DNA of 64,000 nt from Lachnospiraceae bacterium (GTDB taxonomy: Bacteria > Bacillota > Clostridia > Lachnospirales > Lachnospiraceae). Location of the stretch: assembly GCA_910575555.1 (NCBI GenBank), contig CAJTFX010000008.1, forward strand, positions 124,001 through 188,000. The letters run 5' to 3'. A model generated the notes under the pieces. The model searched no databases, was not told the DNA's origin, and saw only the letters and a list, made by a program, of their open reading frames with translations. Of the stretch, positions 36,521 through 45,652 are shown one piece after another (the stretch's first letter is position 1; every line of letters starts with the position of its first letter). A program made the translations under genes and the position numbers.

Positions 36521-36632
36521 GTGTGCAATTATTTTCAGAGGCGCTTTAGTAGTGTGTTTTTTGATTGGTTCATACGGTATAACTGTTTCAAAGCTGTTAA
36601 ATGATTTCTTTTTGTCAGCTTAAAAATTTTCC

Positions 36633-36661
36633 TTGCAATATACCCCCATAGGGTATATAAT
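36633..36661 (+). promoter_or_regulatory. Copper-responsive promoter with embedded CsoR operator
   Basis: TTGCAA (36633-36638) and TATAAT (36656-36661) are 17 nt apart. The spacer is almost entirely the inverted repeat TATACCC (36639-36645) and GGGTATA (36651-36657), matching the G/C-rich hyphenated operator of CsoR-family repressors. Bound CsoR would cover both promoter boxes and be released by Cu(I). Confidence 0.85.
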
Positions 36662-36684
36662 GATTTCAGGAAGGAGGAATACAG

Positions 36685-36993
36685 ATGGCAGAAGAAATGG
36701 AATACTGCAGTTGCCACAGAACCAAAGAACGTTCTGAAAAAGAATATAAAGATTTAATCAACCGTCTGAACCGGATCGAAGGACAGATCCGCGGCATCAA
36801 AGGAATGGTGGAAAAAGATGTGTATTGTCCGGACATTCTGATTCAGGTGGCGGCGGCCAATGCGGCCTTAAACAGTTTTAATAAAGTTCTGCTGGCGAAT
36901 CATATAAAGACCTGCGTGACCGATGATATTCGGAAAGGGCGGGAGGAAACTGTGGATGAACTGCTGACAGTCCTTCAGAAATTGATGAAATAA
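36685..36993 (+). CDS. csoR: CsoR-family copper-sensing repressor
   Basis: The 102-residue all-helical protein has the Cu(I) ligand set in canonical positions: C48 (VYCPDIL), H73 and C77 (NHIKTC). The N-terminal helix LINRLNRIEGQIRGIKGMVE binds DNA in this family. A Cys-rich tail at the start (YCSCHR) is an extra feature. It lies 12 bp upstream of the copper ATPase gene and just downstream of a matching operator, so autoregulation is expected. Confidence 0.93.
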   Translation: MAEEMEYCSCHRTKERSEKEYKDLINRLNRIEGQIRGIKGMVEKDVYCPDILIQVAAANAALNSFNKVLLANHIKTCVTDDIRKGREETVDELLTVLQKLMK

Positions 36994-37005
36994 AGAGGTG
37001 ATAAT

Positions 37006-39570
37006 ATGGAACAGTATACCGTAACCGGCATGAGCTGCGCCGCCTGCAGCGCCCGGGTGGAAAGAGCAGTATCCGGGATTGAGGGCGTTACTTCCTGTTC
37101 CGTCAGTCTGCTGACCAATTCCATGGGTGTGGAGGGAACGGCAAAGGCGCAGGAGATTATCAAAGCAGTGGAGGAGGCAGGATACGGAGCCTCAGTCAAA
37201 GGCGCAGAAGCCGGAAGCAATACTGCCGGCGGGGCAGAGGATATGTTAAAAGACAAAGAAACCCCGCTTTTGAAACAGAGATTGTATGCTTCTCTTGGAT
37301 TTTTAATAGTACTGATGTATTTTTCCATGGGAACCATGATGTGGGGATGGCCTGTCCCCTGGTTTTTAAAGGGAAACCATGTGGCTATGGGGCTGCTGCA
37401 GCTGCTTTTGACAGCTGCGATTATGGTGATCAACCAGAAGTTTTTCATCAGCGGCTGTAAGAGCCTGCTGCATAAATCCCCCAATATGGATACGCTGGTG
37501 GCTCTGGGTTCCGGTGCGGCGTTTGTCTACAGCACATATGCTCTTTTTGCCATGACAGATGCGCAGATGAAGGGAGACGGGGCCGGAGTTATGGCTTATA
37601 TGCATGAATTCTATTTTGAGTCGGCAGCCATGATTTTGACGCTGATTACCGTAGGAAAGATGCTGGAAGCCAGATCCAAGGGCCGCACCACAGACGCCTT
37701 AAAAAGCCTGATGAGGCTTGCCCCTAAGACGGCGACTCTGCTGCGGGATGGAACAGAAACAGTGGCGCCCATTGAGCAGGTGGCAAAAGGAGATATTTTC
37801 CTGGTTCGTCCGGGAGAAAATATTCCGGTGGACGGGATTGTGCTGGAGGGAAACAGCGCTGTCAATGAAGCGGCGCTGACAGGAGAGAGCATTCCCAGTG
37901 ACAAAACTGTGGGAGATACAGTGTCGGCGGCTACCACCAATCAGTCCGGTTTCCTGAAGTGCCAGGCGTCAAGGGTAGGGGAGGACACCACATTGTCCCA
38001 GATTATCCAGATGGTAAGCGACGCCGCCGCTACCAAAGCCCCCATTGCAAAAGTGGCGGATCAGGTATCATATGTCTTTGTCCCCGCAGTAATTGGAATT
38101 GCCGTTGTTACATTGGCAGCCTGGCTTCTGGCAGGAGAAACCATAGGATTTGCCCTGGCCCGAAGCATTTCGGTACTGGTAATCAGCTGCCCCTGCGCCC
38201 TGGGACTTGCAACTCCGGTAGCTATTATGGTAGGAAACGGCATGGGAGCCAAAAACGGAATTATGTTTAAAACAGCCGTTTCCCTGGAAGAGACAGGCAA
38301 GGTGGATATTGTGGCCCTGGATAAAACGGGAACCATCACAAACGGGGAGCCGAAGGTCACGGATATTCTGCCGGCAGAAGGAATTTCTGAGGAAGAGCTG
38401 CTTAAGATGGCCGCAGGATTGGAGCAGAAAAGCGAACATCCTCTGGCGAAAGCGGTTCTGGAATATGTCAAAGGAAAACTGCCGGAGGTAACGGAATTCC
38501 AGGCATTGCCCGGAAACGGCCTTTCAGGTATAATCGAAGGCATGGAAGTGTGCGGCGGGAATTACAGATTTATCAGCAGCCGTGCGGAGGTTCTGCCGGA
38601 ATTGAAAGCCCAGTCAGAAGCCCTGTCAGAGGAAGGAAAAACACCGCTGTTTTTTGCAAAAAACGGGAAAATGCTTGGAATGATTGCCGTTGCAGATGTG
38701 ATGAAAGACGACAGCGCAAAGGCAATCCGACAGCTGAAGCAAATGGGAATCCATGTGGTGATGCTGACCGGAGACAATGAGAAAACAGCCAATGCCATCG
38801 GCCGCCAGGCCGGAGTGGATGAAGTGGTGGCCGGAGTGCTGCCGGATGGAAAAGAAAGCGTGATACGCACCCTGCAGGAAAAGGGAAAGGTCGCTATGGT
38901 AGGGGACGGAATCAACGACGCTCCGGCCCTGACCCGGGCGGATATGGGAATTGCCATCGGCGCCGGAACAGATATTGCCATTGATGCAGCCGATATCGTG
39001 CTGATGAAAAGCCGTCTCAGCGATGTGGCAGCCGCGATCCGGTTAAGCCGGGCGGCTCTCACCAATATTCATGAGAATCTGTTCTGGGCCTTTATCTACA
39101 ATGTGATTGGAATTCCCCTGGCGGCAGGGATATGGATTCCCCTGTTGGGATGGCAGCTGAACCCCATGTTCGGGGCGGCGGCTATGAGCCTGTCCAGTTT
39201 CTGCGTAGTGACAAATGCGCTGCGTCTGAACCTTAAGAATATTCACGACGGGACCAAAGACAGGCCGAAGAAAAAGGGCGCCCATGGAAACATAAAACAG
39301 GCGGTCAAAGAAGATTCCGTCCAGACGTATCAGAAAACAGAAATCAAGGAGGAAAAGAAAATGGTAAAAACAATGAAAATCGAAGGTATGATGTGCGGTC
39401 ACTGTGAAGCGGCAGTTAAGAAATGCTTAGAGGAGCTGAAAGAGGTGTCGGAAGCTTCTGTGAGCCATGAAGCAGGAACGGCGGTGGTGACGCTGACAGA
39501 AGAAATTTCAGAGGAAATCCTGAAAAAAGCAGTGGAGGACAAAGATTATAAGGTGCTTTCCATCGAATAA
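37006..39570 (+). CDS. copA: Copper-translocating P1B-type ATPase with C-terminal CopZ-like domain
   Basis: The protein exports Cu(I) across the membrane. Order: N-terminal heavy-metal domain (GMSCAAC, C11/C14), membrane helices, LTGES actuator motif, the Cu-site CPC (395-397) in the membrane, phosphorylated DKTG (D439), SEHPLAKA, and GDGINDAPAL before the last helices. After a Lys-rich linker a second metal domain (GMMCGHC, C797/C800) ends the protein at 854 residues. This domain starts with Met786, preceded by its own perfect ribosome binding site, so a free CopZ-like chaperone may also be made (see the separate entry). An AGAGGTG precedes the main start. Confidence 0.95.
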   Translation: MEQYTVTGMSCAACSARVERAVSGIEGVTSCSVSLLTNSMGVEGTAKAQEIIKAVEEAGYGASVKGAEAGSNTAGGAEDMLKDKETPLLKQRLYASLGFLIVLMYFSMGTMMWGWPVPWFLKGNHVAMGLLQLLLTAAIMVINQKFFISGCKSLLHKSPNMDTLVALGSGAAFVYSTYALFAMTDAQMKGDGAGVMAYMHEFYFESAAMILTLITVGKMLEARSKGRTTDALKSLMRLAPKTATLLRDGTETVAPIEQVAKGDIFLVRPGENIPVDGIVLEGNSAVNEAALTGESIPSDKTVGDTVSAATTNQSGFLKCQASRVGEDTTLSQIIQMVSDAAATKAPIAKVADQVSYVFVPAVIGIAVVTLAAWLLAGETIGFALARSISVLVISCPCALGLATPVAIMVGNGMGAKNGIMFKTAVSLEETGKVDIVALDKTGTITNGEPKVTDILPAEGISEEELLKMAAGLEQKSEHPLAKAVLEYVKGKLPEVTEFQALPGNGLSGIIEGMEVCGGNYRFISSRAEVLPELKAQSEALSEEGKTPLFFAKNGKMLGMIAVADVMKDDSAKAIRQLKQMGIHVVMLTGDNEKTANAIGRQAGVDEVVAGVLPDGKESVIRTLQEKGKVAMVGDGINDAPALTRADMGIAIGAGTDIAIDAADIVLMKSRLSDVAAAIRLSRAALTNIHENLFWAFIYNVIGIPLAAGIWIPLLGWQLNPMFGAAAMSLSSFCVVTNALRLNLKNIHDGTKDRPKKKGAHGNIKQAVKEDSVQTYQKTEIKEEKKMVKTMKIEGMMCGHCEAAVKKCLEELKEVSEASVSHEAGTAVVTLTEEISEEILKKAVEDKDYKVLSIE
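39361..39570 (+). CDS. Possible internal CopZ-like copper chaperone encoded in the 3' end of copA
   Basis: Within the copA frame, AAGGAGG (39346-39352) stands 8 nt before ATG 39361. Translation from here gives 69 residues, the exact size of CopZ: MVKTMKIEGMMCGHCEAAVKK then a ferredoxin-like beta-alpha-beta fold. The Shine-Dalgarno sequence encodes KEE in the linker, so it may be chance in a Lys/Glu-rich stretch, or a remnant of a once separate copZ gene fused to copA by loss of a stop. Confidence 0.5.
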   Translation: MVKTMKIEGMMCGHCEAAVKKCLEELKEVSEASVSHEAGTAVVTLTEEISEEILKKAVEDKDYKVLSIE

Positions 39571-39589
39571 CCGCATCACGTTTTAGAAA

Positions 39590-39709
39590 GCCGGAGTGGG
39601 GTTGCTGCATTGAGTAATACAACTGCAAGATATGGTATAATTTCTATTTACAAAATATTGTATCTCATGTGTTTACTTCTTAATGCGGCAGCCCCGCTCC
39701 GTTTTTCAA
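39590..39709 (+). promoter_or_regulatory. Long imperfect palindrome with a T run and an embedded promoter-like box
   Basis: A 22-nt arm beginning CGGAGTGGGGTTGCTGCATT pairs, with several G-U or mismatched positions, with an arm ending GCGGCAGCCCCGCTCCG near 39702, then TTTTTC follows. The loop holds TGGTATAAT (about 39633-39641), an extended -10 box. It may end copA transcription while starting that of the downstream kinase gene. Confidence 0.4.
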
Positions 39710-39793
39710 ATGCAGCAGAGGTTTGACTTTCTGACCATGAAAGGGTATGATAGAAAAAAAGACAGGCACGCAAACGAAGGAGAATGTTTTTTG

Positions 39794-42706
39794 ATGGGCG
39801 ACAGGACATTTGAAAACAAAGCCCGGGAGCAGGAAATGCTTCTGGAAAGTATTTATCATACAATGGAATGCGGAATTATCCGTTATGTTAAGACAGGGGA
39901 GGACAGATTTGAACTGCTGTCCATGAATCAGGCCGCGCTGCATATGCTGGATTATGAAACCATGCAGGAATGTATGGCGGATGGTTTTGACGGCACGGCA
40001 GGCCATGTGATAAAAAAGGACCGGGAGAAAATTTTATCGCTGACAAAAACGCTGGAAAAGCCTGGGGACATGGTGAAATTTGAGTATCAGGCAAAAGGAA
40101 AAAGAGGAGATGACCGTTGGATTTTAGCCAGTTCCCATTTTTTGAAAAGGGATGAGAAGAACCGCCCGGTCATCCAGCGGACAATGACAGATATTACAGA
40201 GAAAAAGCAGTTGGAGCTGCAGCTGCGCCAGGAACGGGAGCTGTATCAGATTGCCGTGGAAAGCAGCGAGGACATTCTGTATGAATATGATATGGAAAAA
40301 GACCGTTTTGTCATGCATGTGTCGGATACGGATGAAGATGGGAACCTGTTTACCGGACGAAAAGTTGTGAAGGATTACCGGAAGAAAGTGATGACAGGGG
40401 AAGCGGTTCATTCCGGAGATATTTCCAAACTGGGTAATTTGCTGAAAAACGGTACCGAGGAACATATGGAACTGCAGCTGAAACTGGACGGAAGCGCCCG
40501 CTGGTATCAGATGACGGGGCGGAAGATACTGGAACACGGATGCAGGGCAAAAATCGTAGGAACCATGCGGGATATCCATGAGATGAAAAAGATGCGCCGG
40601 GAGAATCAGAGCCATCTGGAGGAACTGAAAATCAACCGTTTGGCCATAAAATCCCTGAGTCATTCCTACACCGGCATTCACTATGTGAATCTTCGGGCCA
40701 ATACATACTATGCCGTGCGCATACCGGAGCATTTGAGAAGCATGATTCCCAAACGGGGAGATTACACAGAAGTTATAGAGCATTATGTGGATACCCAGAT
40801 TGCCTTTGAAGATCGGAGAAAAGTGAAAGCAATCATAGATCCCGAGTATCTCATTCAGAATTTAAGCCCCAAGGCCAGTCATATGGAAGTGGAATACCGG
40901 TGTGTGCGCCGGGAGCAGAACAAGCCGGTGTGGAACCGTCTGGAAATCAACCTGGTATCCTGCAGACAGAATGAACCGGAATTTGTGACCATTAATTTTC
41001 TGGATATTACCGGTGAGAAACGTAAAGCGTTAAAAAGGGAATATGATAATGCACTGCTGGGCTATGCAATCTCAGATTCTTATGATGCCATTTATGAAGT
41101 GGAACTGGAGCAGGAAGCCGTATACCGGGTGATGTTTGATGGGAAACAGATTTCGCGGAAAAAATATTCCAAAAGTTTTTCAGAGATTGTTCTGGCAAAT
41201 CTGGAAAAAAGTATTCATCCGGATTCCAGAAAAGAATATATGGAACAGATTGATCTGGAGCGGCTGCGCCGGTTGGAACATGAGAACCGTCTGGGAGAAG
41301 AATACTGCGAATTTCTGATGAAAACACAAGAAGGGGACTATGAATGGATTTCTTTTATCCTGCGTTCGGTTGTACGCGGCGAGGGAAAAAGAGTGCTGGT
41401 GTTTGAGAAAAACGTGGACGCCCGTAAACGGAGGGAACTGGAAAATCTGGAGAGGGAGCAGAAAAACCGGGAAGCCATCACAGAGGCATATCAGGCGGCC
41501 AACCGGGCCAATGAAGCAAAAAGCCTGTTTCTGTCCAGAATGTCCCATGATATCAGAACGCCGCTGAACGCAATTATCGGAATGACGGCCATCGCCGGGG
41601 CGCACCTGGAAGAACCAGCCCGGATCAGAGAATGCCTGGAAAAGATTTCTTCCTCCGGCAAACTGCTGCTGAACCTGATTAATGAGGTTCTGGATATGTC
41701 AAAAGTAGAAAACGGAAATATTTCATTGAATGAGGAAGAAATTCATCTGCCGGATGCAGTTTGCAGCGTTCTGGAACAGATAAAGCCGGATCTTGCCCTG
41801 AAATCCCTGGAGCTGCAGACAGATTTCGGAATACTGCAGCATGAGGATGTGATTGGAGACCCGCTGCGGCTGCAGCAAATATTTTTAAACCTGCTTTCCA
41901 ACGCCATCAAATATACGCCCAACGGCGGGAAAATTACACTGCGTGTCTGTGAGAAACAGACAACGGTAGATCGGGCAGGCTGTTATGAATTTGTTTTTGA
42001 GGATACCGGGATAGGAATGGAGCCGGAATTTATTCCCAGAATGTTTGAACCCTTTGAGCGGGCAGAGGATTCCAGAGTCAGCAAAGTTCAGGGAACCGGC
42101 CTTGGAATGACAATCACCCAGAATATTGTACAGATGATGAACGGAACCATACATGTGGAAAGCGGGCTGAACCAGGGCACCTGCGTTACAGTGACGGTTT
42201 TCCTGAAGCTTCCGGAGCCGGAGGACTCTTCGGTAAAAGAGCAGGAAGAAGAAAACGTTCCGGCAGATGAGCCAAAAGACGAGATTCCTTCCTTTGAGGG
42301 AAAGCGGATTCTGCTTGTGGAGGACAATGAATTAAACCGGGAGATTGCAATGGAAATTATCGGTTCTACCGGCGTTGTTATTGAGACTGCTGAAAACGGT
42401 CAGGAAGCGGTGGAAATGTTTGAACATGTGCCGGAAGGATATTATGATCTGATTTTTATGGATATTCAGATGCCGGTGATGAACGGCCATGAGGCGGCCC
42501 GGAACATAAGGAAACTGGAACATACAAGGAAGAGAAGGGTGCCTGTGGTGGCGGTGACGGCCAACGCTTTTCTGGAGGACATTCAGATGTCCAAAGAGGC
42601 AGGCATGGACGGACATCTGGCCAAGCCGCTGGATATTCAGCTTCTGATGGAAACCATGAGAAAGTGGCTGACAGCCTGGAACAGATCAGCTGAAGAAGAA
42701 AACTGA
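39794..42706 (+). CDS. Soluble hybrid sensor histidine kinase/response regulator
   Basis: About 970 residues with no membrane segment or signal peptide. Two or three PAS-like domains fill the first 600 residues (an early one ends in RTMTDITEKKQ; a later one ends in INFLDITGEKR). Then come the H-box FLSRMSHDIRTPLNAIIGMT, an ATPase domain (FLNLLSNAIKYTPNGG, GTGLGMTIT) and a C-terminal receiver (ILLVEDNELNREIA, D in FMDIQMPVMNGHEA). The output partner is not encoded nearby. The frame is open from 39683, but AAGGAG at 39777-39782 serves either TTG 39791 or ATG 39794. Confidence 0.9.
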   Translation: MGDRTFENKAREQEMLLESIYHTMECGIIRYVKTGEDRFELLSMNQAALHMLDYETMQECMADGFDGTAGHVIKKDREKILSLTKTLEKPGDMVKFEYQAKGKRGDDRWILASSHFLKRDEKNRPVIQRTMTDITEKKQLELQLRQERELYQIAVESSEDILYEYDMEKDRFVMHVSDTDEDGNLFTGRKVVKDYRKKVMTGEAVHSGDISKLGNLLKNGTEEHMELQLKLDGSARWYQMTGRKILEHGCRAKIVGTMRDIHEMKKMRRENQSHLEELKINRLAIKSLSHSYTGIHYVNLRANTYYAVRIPEHLRSMIPKRGDYTEVIEHYVDTQIAFEDRRKVKAIIDPEYLIQNLSPKASHMEVEYRCVRREQNKPVWNRLEINLVSCRQNEPEFVTINFLDITGEKRKALKREYDNALLGYAISDSYDAIYEVELEQEAVYRVMFDGKQISRKKYSKSFSEIVLANLEKSIHPDSRKEYMEQIDLERLRRLEHENRLGEEYCEFLMKTQEGDYEWISFILRSVVRGEGKRVLVFEKNVDARKRRELENLEREQKNREAITEAYQAANRANEAKSLFLSRMSHDIRTPLNAIIGMTAIAGAHLEEPARIRECLEKISSSGKLLLNLINEVLDMSKVENGNISLNEEEIHLPDAVCSVLEQIKPDLALKSLELQTDFGILQHEDVIGDPLRLQQIFLNLLSNAIKYTPNGGKITLRVCEKQTTVDRAGCYEFVFEDTGIGMEPEFIPRMFEPFERAEDSRVSKVQGTGLGMTITQNIVQMMNGTIHVESGLNQGTCVTVTVFLKLPEPEDSSVKEQEEENVPADEPKDEIPSFEGKRILLVEDNELNREIAMEIIGSTGVVIETAENGQEAVEMFEHVPEGYYDLIFMDIQMPVMNGHEAARNIRKLEHTRKRRVPVVAVTANAFLEDIQMSKEAGMDGHLAKPLDIQLLMETMRKWLTAWNRSAEEEN

Positions 42707-42782
42707 TTTTCAAATCATCAGAAAAAACTGTGAATTTTCTGAGAATATAAGTCAAAAAATATAAAAATATGGAAAATAAAAT

Positions 42783-42822
42783 AAAATATGTGAAAAAATA
42801 CCACTATTTTTTCACATATTTT
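42783..42822. terminator. Strong bidirectional-looking terminator hairpin
   Basis: An 18-bp perfect stem (42783-42800 with 42805-42822) around a CCAC loop has A-rich and T-rich flanks on both sides. It follows the hybrid kinase by 76 bp and is the last recognisable feature before the next gene's leader. Confidence 0.8.
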
Positions 42823-42981
42823 TAATGTAATTTTAAAAAAATGTGTTACAATAATCTAGAGTGATGCTTATACTTGAGAGCATACTGATCTGTCGGACGA
42901 TTTGCAGTTCTTCTTAAAAAGAGCAGGGTTCGGCTGGCAAATCATTTGGCTCACGGGTATAAATACTGGGGAGGTCCGTAT
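42823..42981 (+). promoter_or_regulatory. Leader region before the polysaccharide deacetylase gene
   Basis: TACAAT (42847-42852) could be a -10 box, but no good -35 box accompanies it. The following 120 nt contain short complementary segments but no fold matched to a known riboswitch class. Confidence 0.3.
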
Positions 42982-43926
42982 ATGGAAGATAATACAACCA
43001 GTGGATTACGTGAGCAGCAGTTAAGGCGCAAACGGATCAGAAAGATAAAATCAACCATTGTTGCAGGCGTGGCAATCTGGATTTTAGGGACAAGCGTTCT
43101 GTCTGTCACACTTTTGGTCAAGCTTCTTCATCTGGAAGAGCGGCTGGACAAGCTGGCAGAGTCTGTGATTTCTGTGGAGCAGGTGGTGGAGAATGTGAAT
43201 GAGAAAAGCGCAGCTTCTCCGGACGGAACGGCCAAGACGTCAGATTCGGTCAAGAACGGCACCATTTTGGAAAATGCACTGGAAGAAGGAGAGAGCCGGA
43301 AGGTATATCTGACCTTTGACGACGGCCCAAGTGAGAATACGGCCAAGATTCTGGATATTTTAAAAGAAAAAAATGTAAAAGCCACCTTTTTTGTCATCGG
43401 GCAGGAAGATGAGGAATCCAAAGAATTGTATCAGAGAATTGTGGCTGAGGGGCACACACTTGGAATGCATTCTTTTTCACATAAATACAGCGTGATTTAT
43501 CAGTCTTTGGAATCATTTTCAGAAGATATGGCCCATTTACAGGCGTATTTGTCGGAGGTGACGGGGGTGACTCCCGAGATTCTCCGGTTTCCCGGCGGCA
43601 GCAGCAACCAGGTCAGCAACACAGATATGACAGAATTTATCCGTTTTCTGAAAGAGAAAGGGATCACCTACTATGACTGGAATGTGGCAAGCGGAGACGC
43701 TACAAGCCAGGCTTACACGCCGGATGAACTGGTGCAGAATGTAATGAATGACGTGGGAAGATATGAGACATCCATTGTATTGATGCACGATGCTTCCAAC
43801 AAATCAGGAACAGTGGAAGCGCTTCCTGTAATGATTGACAAATTACAGGAGTTGGGAGCTGAGCTGCTGCCAATTGATGAAAATACAACGCCGATTCAGC
43901 AGATTCCGGCGGAGAGTGTTCAATGA
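42982..43926 (+). CDS. Membrane-anchored polysaccharide deacetylase
   Basis: A single N-terminal membrane helix (about residues 25-48) tethers an extracellular NodB domain. The metal and catalytic motifs are complete: YLTFDDGPSENT, HTLGMHSFSH (H-x3-H type), RFPGGSSN and VLMHDAS. Such enzymes remove acetyl groups from peptidoglycan or other cell-wall glycans, often raising lysozyme resistance. A coiled-coil-like stretch (about 50-80) links helix and domain. ATG 42982 has a GGGGAGG upstream. Confidence 0.92.
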   Translation: MEDNTTSGLREQQLRRKRIRKIKSTIVAGVAIWILGTSVLSVTLLVKLLHLEERLDKLAESVISVEQVVENVNEKSAASPDGTAKTSDSVKNGTILENALEEGESRKVYLTFDDGPSENTAKILDILKEKNVKATFFVIGQEDEESKELYQRIVAEGHTLGMHSFSHKYSVIYQSLESFSEDMAHLQAYLSEVTGVTPEILRFPGGSSNQVSNTDMTEFIRFLKEKGITYYDWNVASGDATSQAYTPDELVQNVMNDVGRYETSIVLMHDASNKSGTVEALPVMIDKLQELGAELLPIDENTTPIQQIPAESVQ

Positions 43927-43984
43927 ACAAAGGCTGTCTTATGGCAGCCCAGGTAAAAAGCAAATAATTTATGGAGGTACATAT

Positions 43985-44905
43985 ATGAGCTTTTTTAAAG
44001 ATTTCAAAGAAGATTTATCTCAGGCAGTGAACGAGCTGCTTCCCGGAGAAGAAGAGCTGAAAGCAGCCGCACCGGAGCGTCCGGAACTGGTTGTAAACAC
44101 TCTGGAGCAGGAAGTGGACGTGCAGTCTGAGTTGAAGAAATTAGAAGGATTGTTTGAAAAAGTGGATGAAGTGGCGGCCAAGCAGTCAGAGAAGCCGATT
44201 GTTCTGACGCCGGAAGAACCAAAGGTGAAGGCTGAGCCGGAGAAACCCATAGAAAGAGCAATTCCAGAACCCAGAAAAGAAGTTAAAAAAGAAATCAGAA
44301 CAGAAGAAATCCCGGTAAAAGAGCCGGAGCATAAGGAGGAAACGATTGTGACTACAAAAGCTGTTGTAAATGAGGAAAATATTACCAATGAGGAAGTAAA
44401 CGCAGATGCAGAGAAAACCGCAGAGGCTAAGATTATTGCAGGTCTTTCCGCTGAAATTTCAGACGAAGTGACAGTGATTACAGAAGGAACTTCTCTGAAA
44501 GGTGATTTGGAATCCACCGGTTCTTTTGAGTTAAGAGGAAAAATCGAAGGAAATGTACGCTGCAACGGCAAGGTAACCATTACCGGAAGCATCCACGGCA
44601 ATGCGGAAGCATCTGAATTTTTTGCAGACGCTGCTAAGGTGGAGGGAGAAATTTCCACCAGCGGAACCGTTAAGATTGGCCTTGGCTCTGTAGTGGTTGG
44701 AAATATCACCGCAACCAGCGCAGTAATCGCAGGCGCTATCAAGGGAGATATTGACGTACAGGGGCCGGTTGTGGTAGACACCTCCGCAGTAGTAATGGGC
44801 AATATCAAATCACGTTCCGTACAGATTAACAACGGCGCAGTGATCGAAGGCTTCTGCTCCCAGTGTTATGCAGATGTGGATATGGAGACTTTTTTTGATA
44901 AATAA
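43985..44905 (+). CDS. Bactofilin-like polymer-forming protein with long acidic N-terminal extension
   Basis: The C-terminal 130 residues are the right-handed beta-helix repeat of bactofilins (SLKGDLESTGSFELRGKIEGNVRCNGKVTITG, with GNI-type rungs recurring). The first 170 residues are Glu/Lys-rich and probably disordered or coiled-coil, opening with an amphipathic MSFFKDFKEDLSQAVNELL that could contact the membrane. Bactofilins polymerise without nucleotide and organise cell-wall enzymes; a polysaccharide deacetylase gene lies directly upstream. ATG 43985 is preceded by GGAGGTA. The gene ends 12 bp before pyrH. Confidence 0.85.
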   Translation: MSFFKDFKEDLSQAVNELLPGEEELKAAAPERPELVVNTLEQEVDVQSELKKLEGLFEKVDEVAAKQSEKPIVLTPEEPKVKAEPEKPIERAIPEPRKEVKKEIRTEEIPVKEPEHKEETIVTTKAVVNEENITNEEVNADAEKTAEAKIIAGLSAEISDEVTVITEGTSLKGDLESTGSFELRGKIEGNVRCNGKVTITGSIHGNAEASEFFADAAKVEGEISTSGTVKIGLGSVVVGNITATSAVIAGAIKGDIDVQGPVVVDTSAVVMGNIKSRSVQINNGAVIEGFCSQCYADVDMETFFDK

Positions 44906-44917
44906 GAAAGGCATTCA

Positions 44918-45613
44918 ATGAAAAGAATATTATTAAAGTTAAGCGGAGAGGCGCTGGCAGGAGAAAAGCACACCGGATTTGACGAACCTACCGTCACCCG
45001 GGTGGCCGAACAGGTGAAAAGGCTTACAGAGGACGGAGTGGAAGTGGGAATCGTCATTGGCGGCGGCAATTTCTGGCGGGGAAGAACCAGTGAGACAATT
45101 GACCGTACCAGGGCAGATCAGATTGGAATGCTTGCCACGGTAATGAACTGTATTTATGTTTCTGAGATTTTCCGTTCCGTTGGAATGAAAACTCAGATTC
45201 TGACCCCCTTTACCTGCGGAGCTTTTACAAAACTTTTTTCCAAAGACAGGGCAAATAAATATTTTTCCAAAGGCATGGTGTGTTTCTTTGCCGGAGGAAC
45301 CGGGCATCCCTATTTTTCCACAGATACGGCGACCGTGCTGCGGGCGGTTGAGATTGAGGCGGAAGGAATCTTCCTGGCGAAAGCCATTGACGGCGTATAC
45401 GACAGCGATCCGAAGCTGAATCCCTCTGCCGTGAAATATGATGAAATTTCCATTCAGGAAGTCATTGCCCGGAAGCTTGCAGTGATTGACCTGACGGCGT
45501 CTATTCTGTGTATGGAAAATAAAATGCCCATGTATGTGTTTGGCCTGAATGAAGAAAACAGCATTGTGAGGGCAGTCGGCGGAGACTTTTCCGGAACAAA
45601 GGTCTTTCCCTGA
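44918..45613 (+). CDS. pyrH: Uridylate kinase
   Basis: The 231-residue amino-acid-kinase-fold enzyme phosphorylates UMP to UDP. Signature segments are RILLKLSGEALAG at the N-terminus, GIVIGGGNFWRGR, and FFAGGTGHPYFSTDTATVLRA. It precedes frr, the conserved order in most bacteria. Confidence 0.97.
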   Translation: MKRILLKLSGEALAGEKHTGFDEPTVTRVAEQVKRLTEDGVEVGIVIGGGNFWRGRTSETIDRTRADQIGMLATVMNCIYVSEIFRSVGMKTQILTPFTCGAFTKLFSKDRANKYFSKGMVCFFAGGTGHPYFSTDTATVLRAVEIEAEGIFLAKAIDGVYDSDPKLNPSAVKYDEISIQEVIARKLAVIDLTASILCMENKMPMYVFGLNEENSIVRAVGGDFSGTKVFP

Positions 45614-45652
45614 ACGCCTTGGGGAATTTGATAAAAATGGGAGGGTTTTAGT

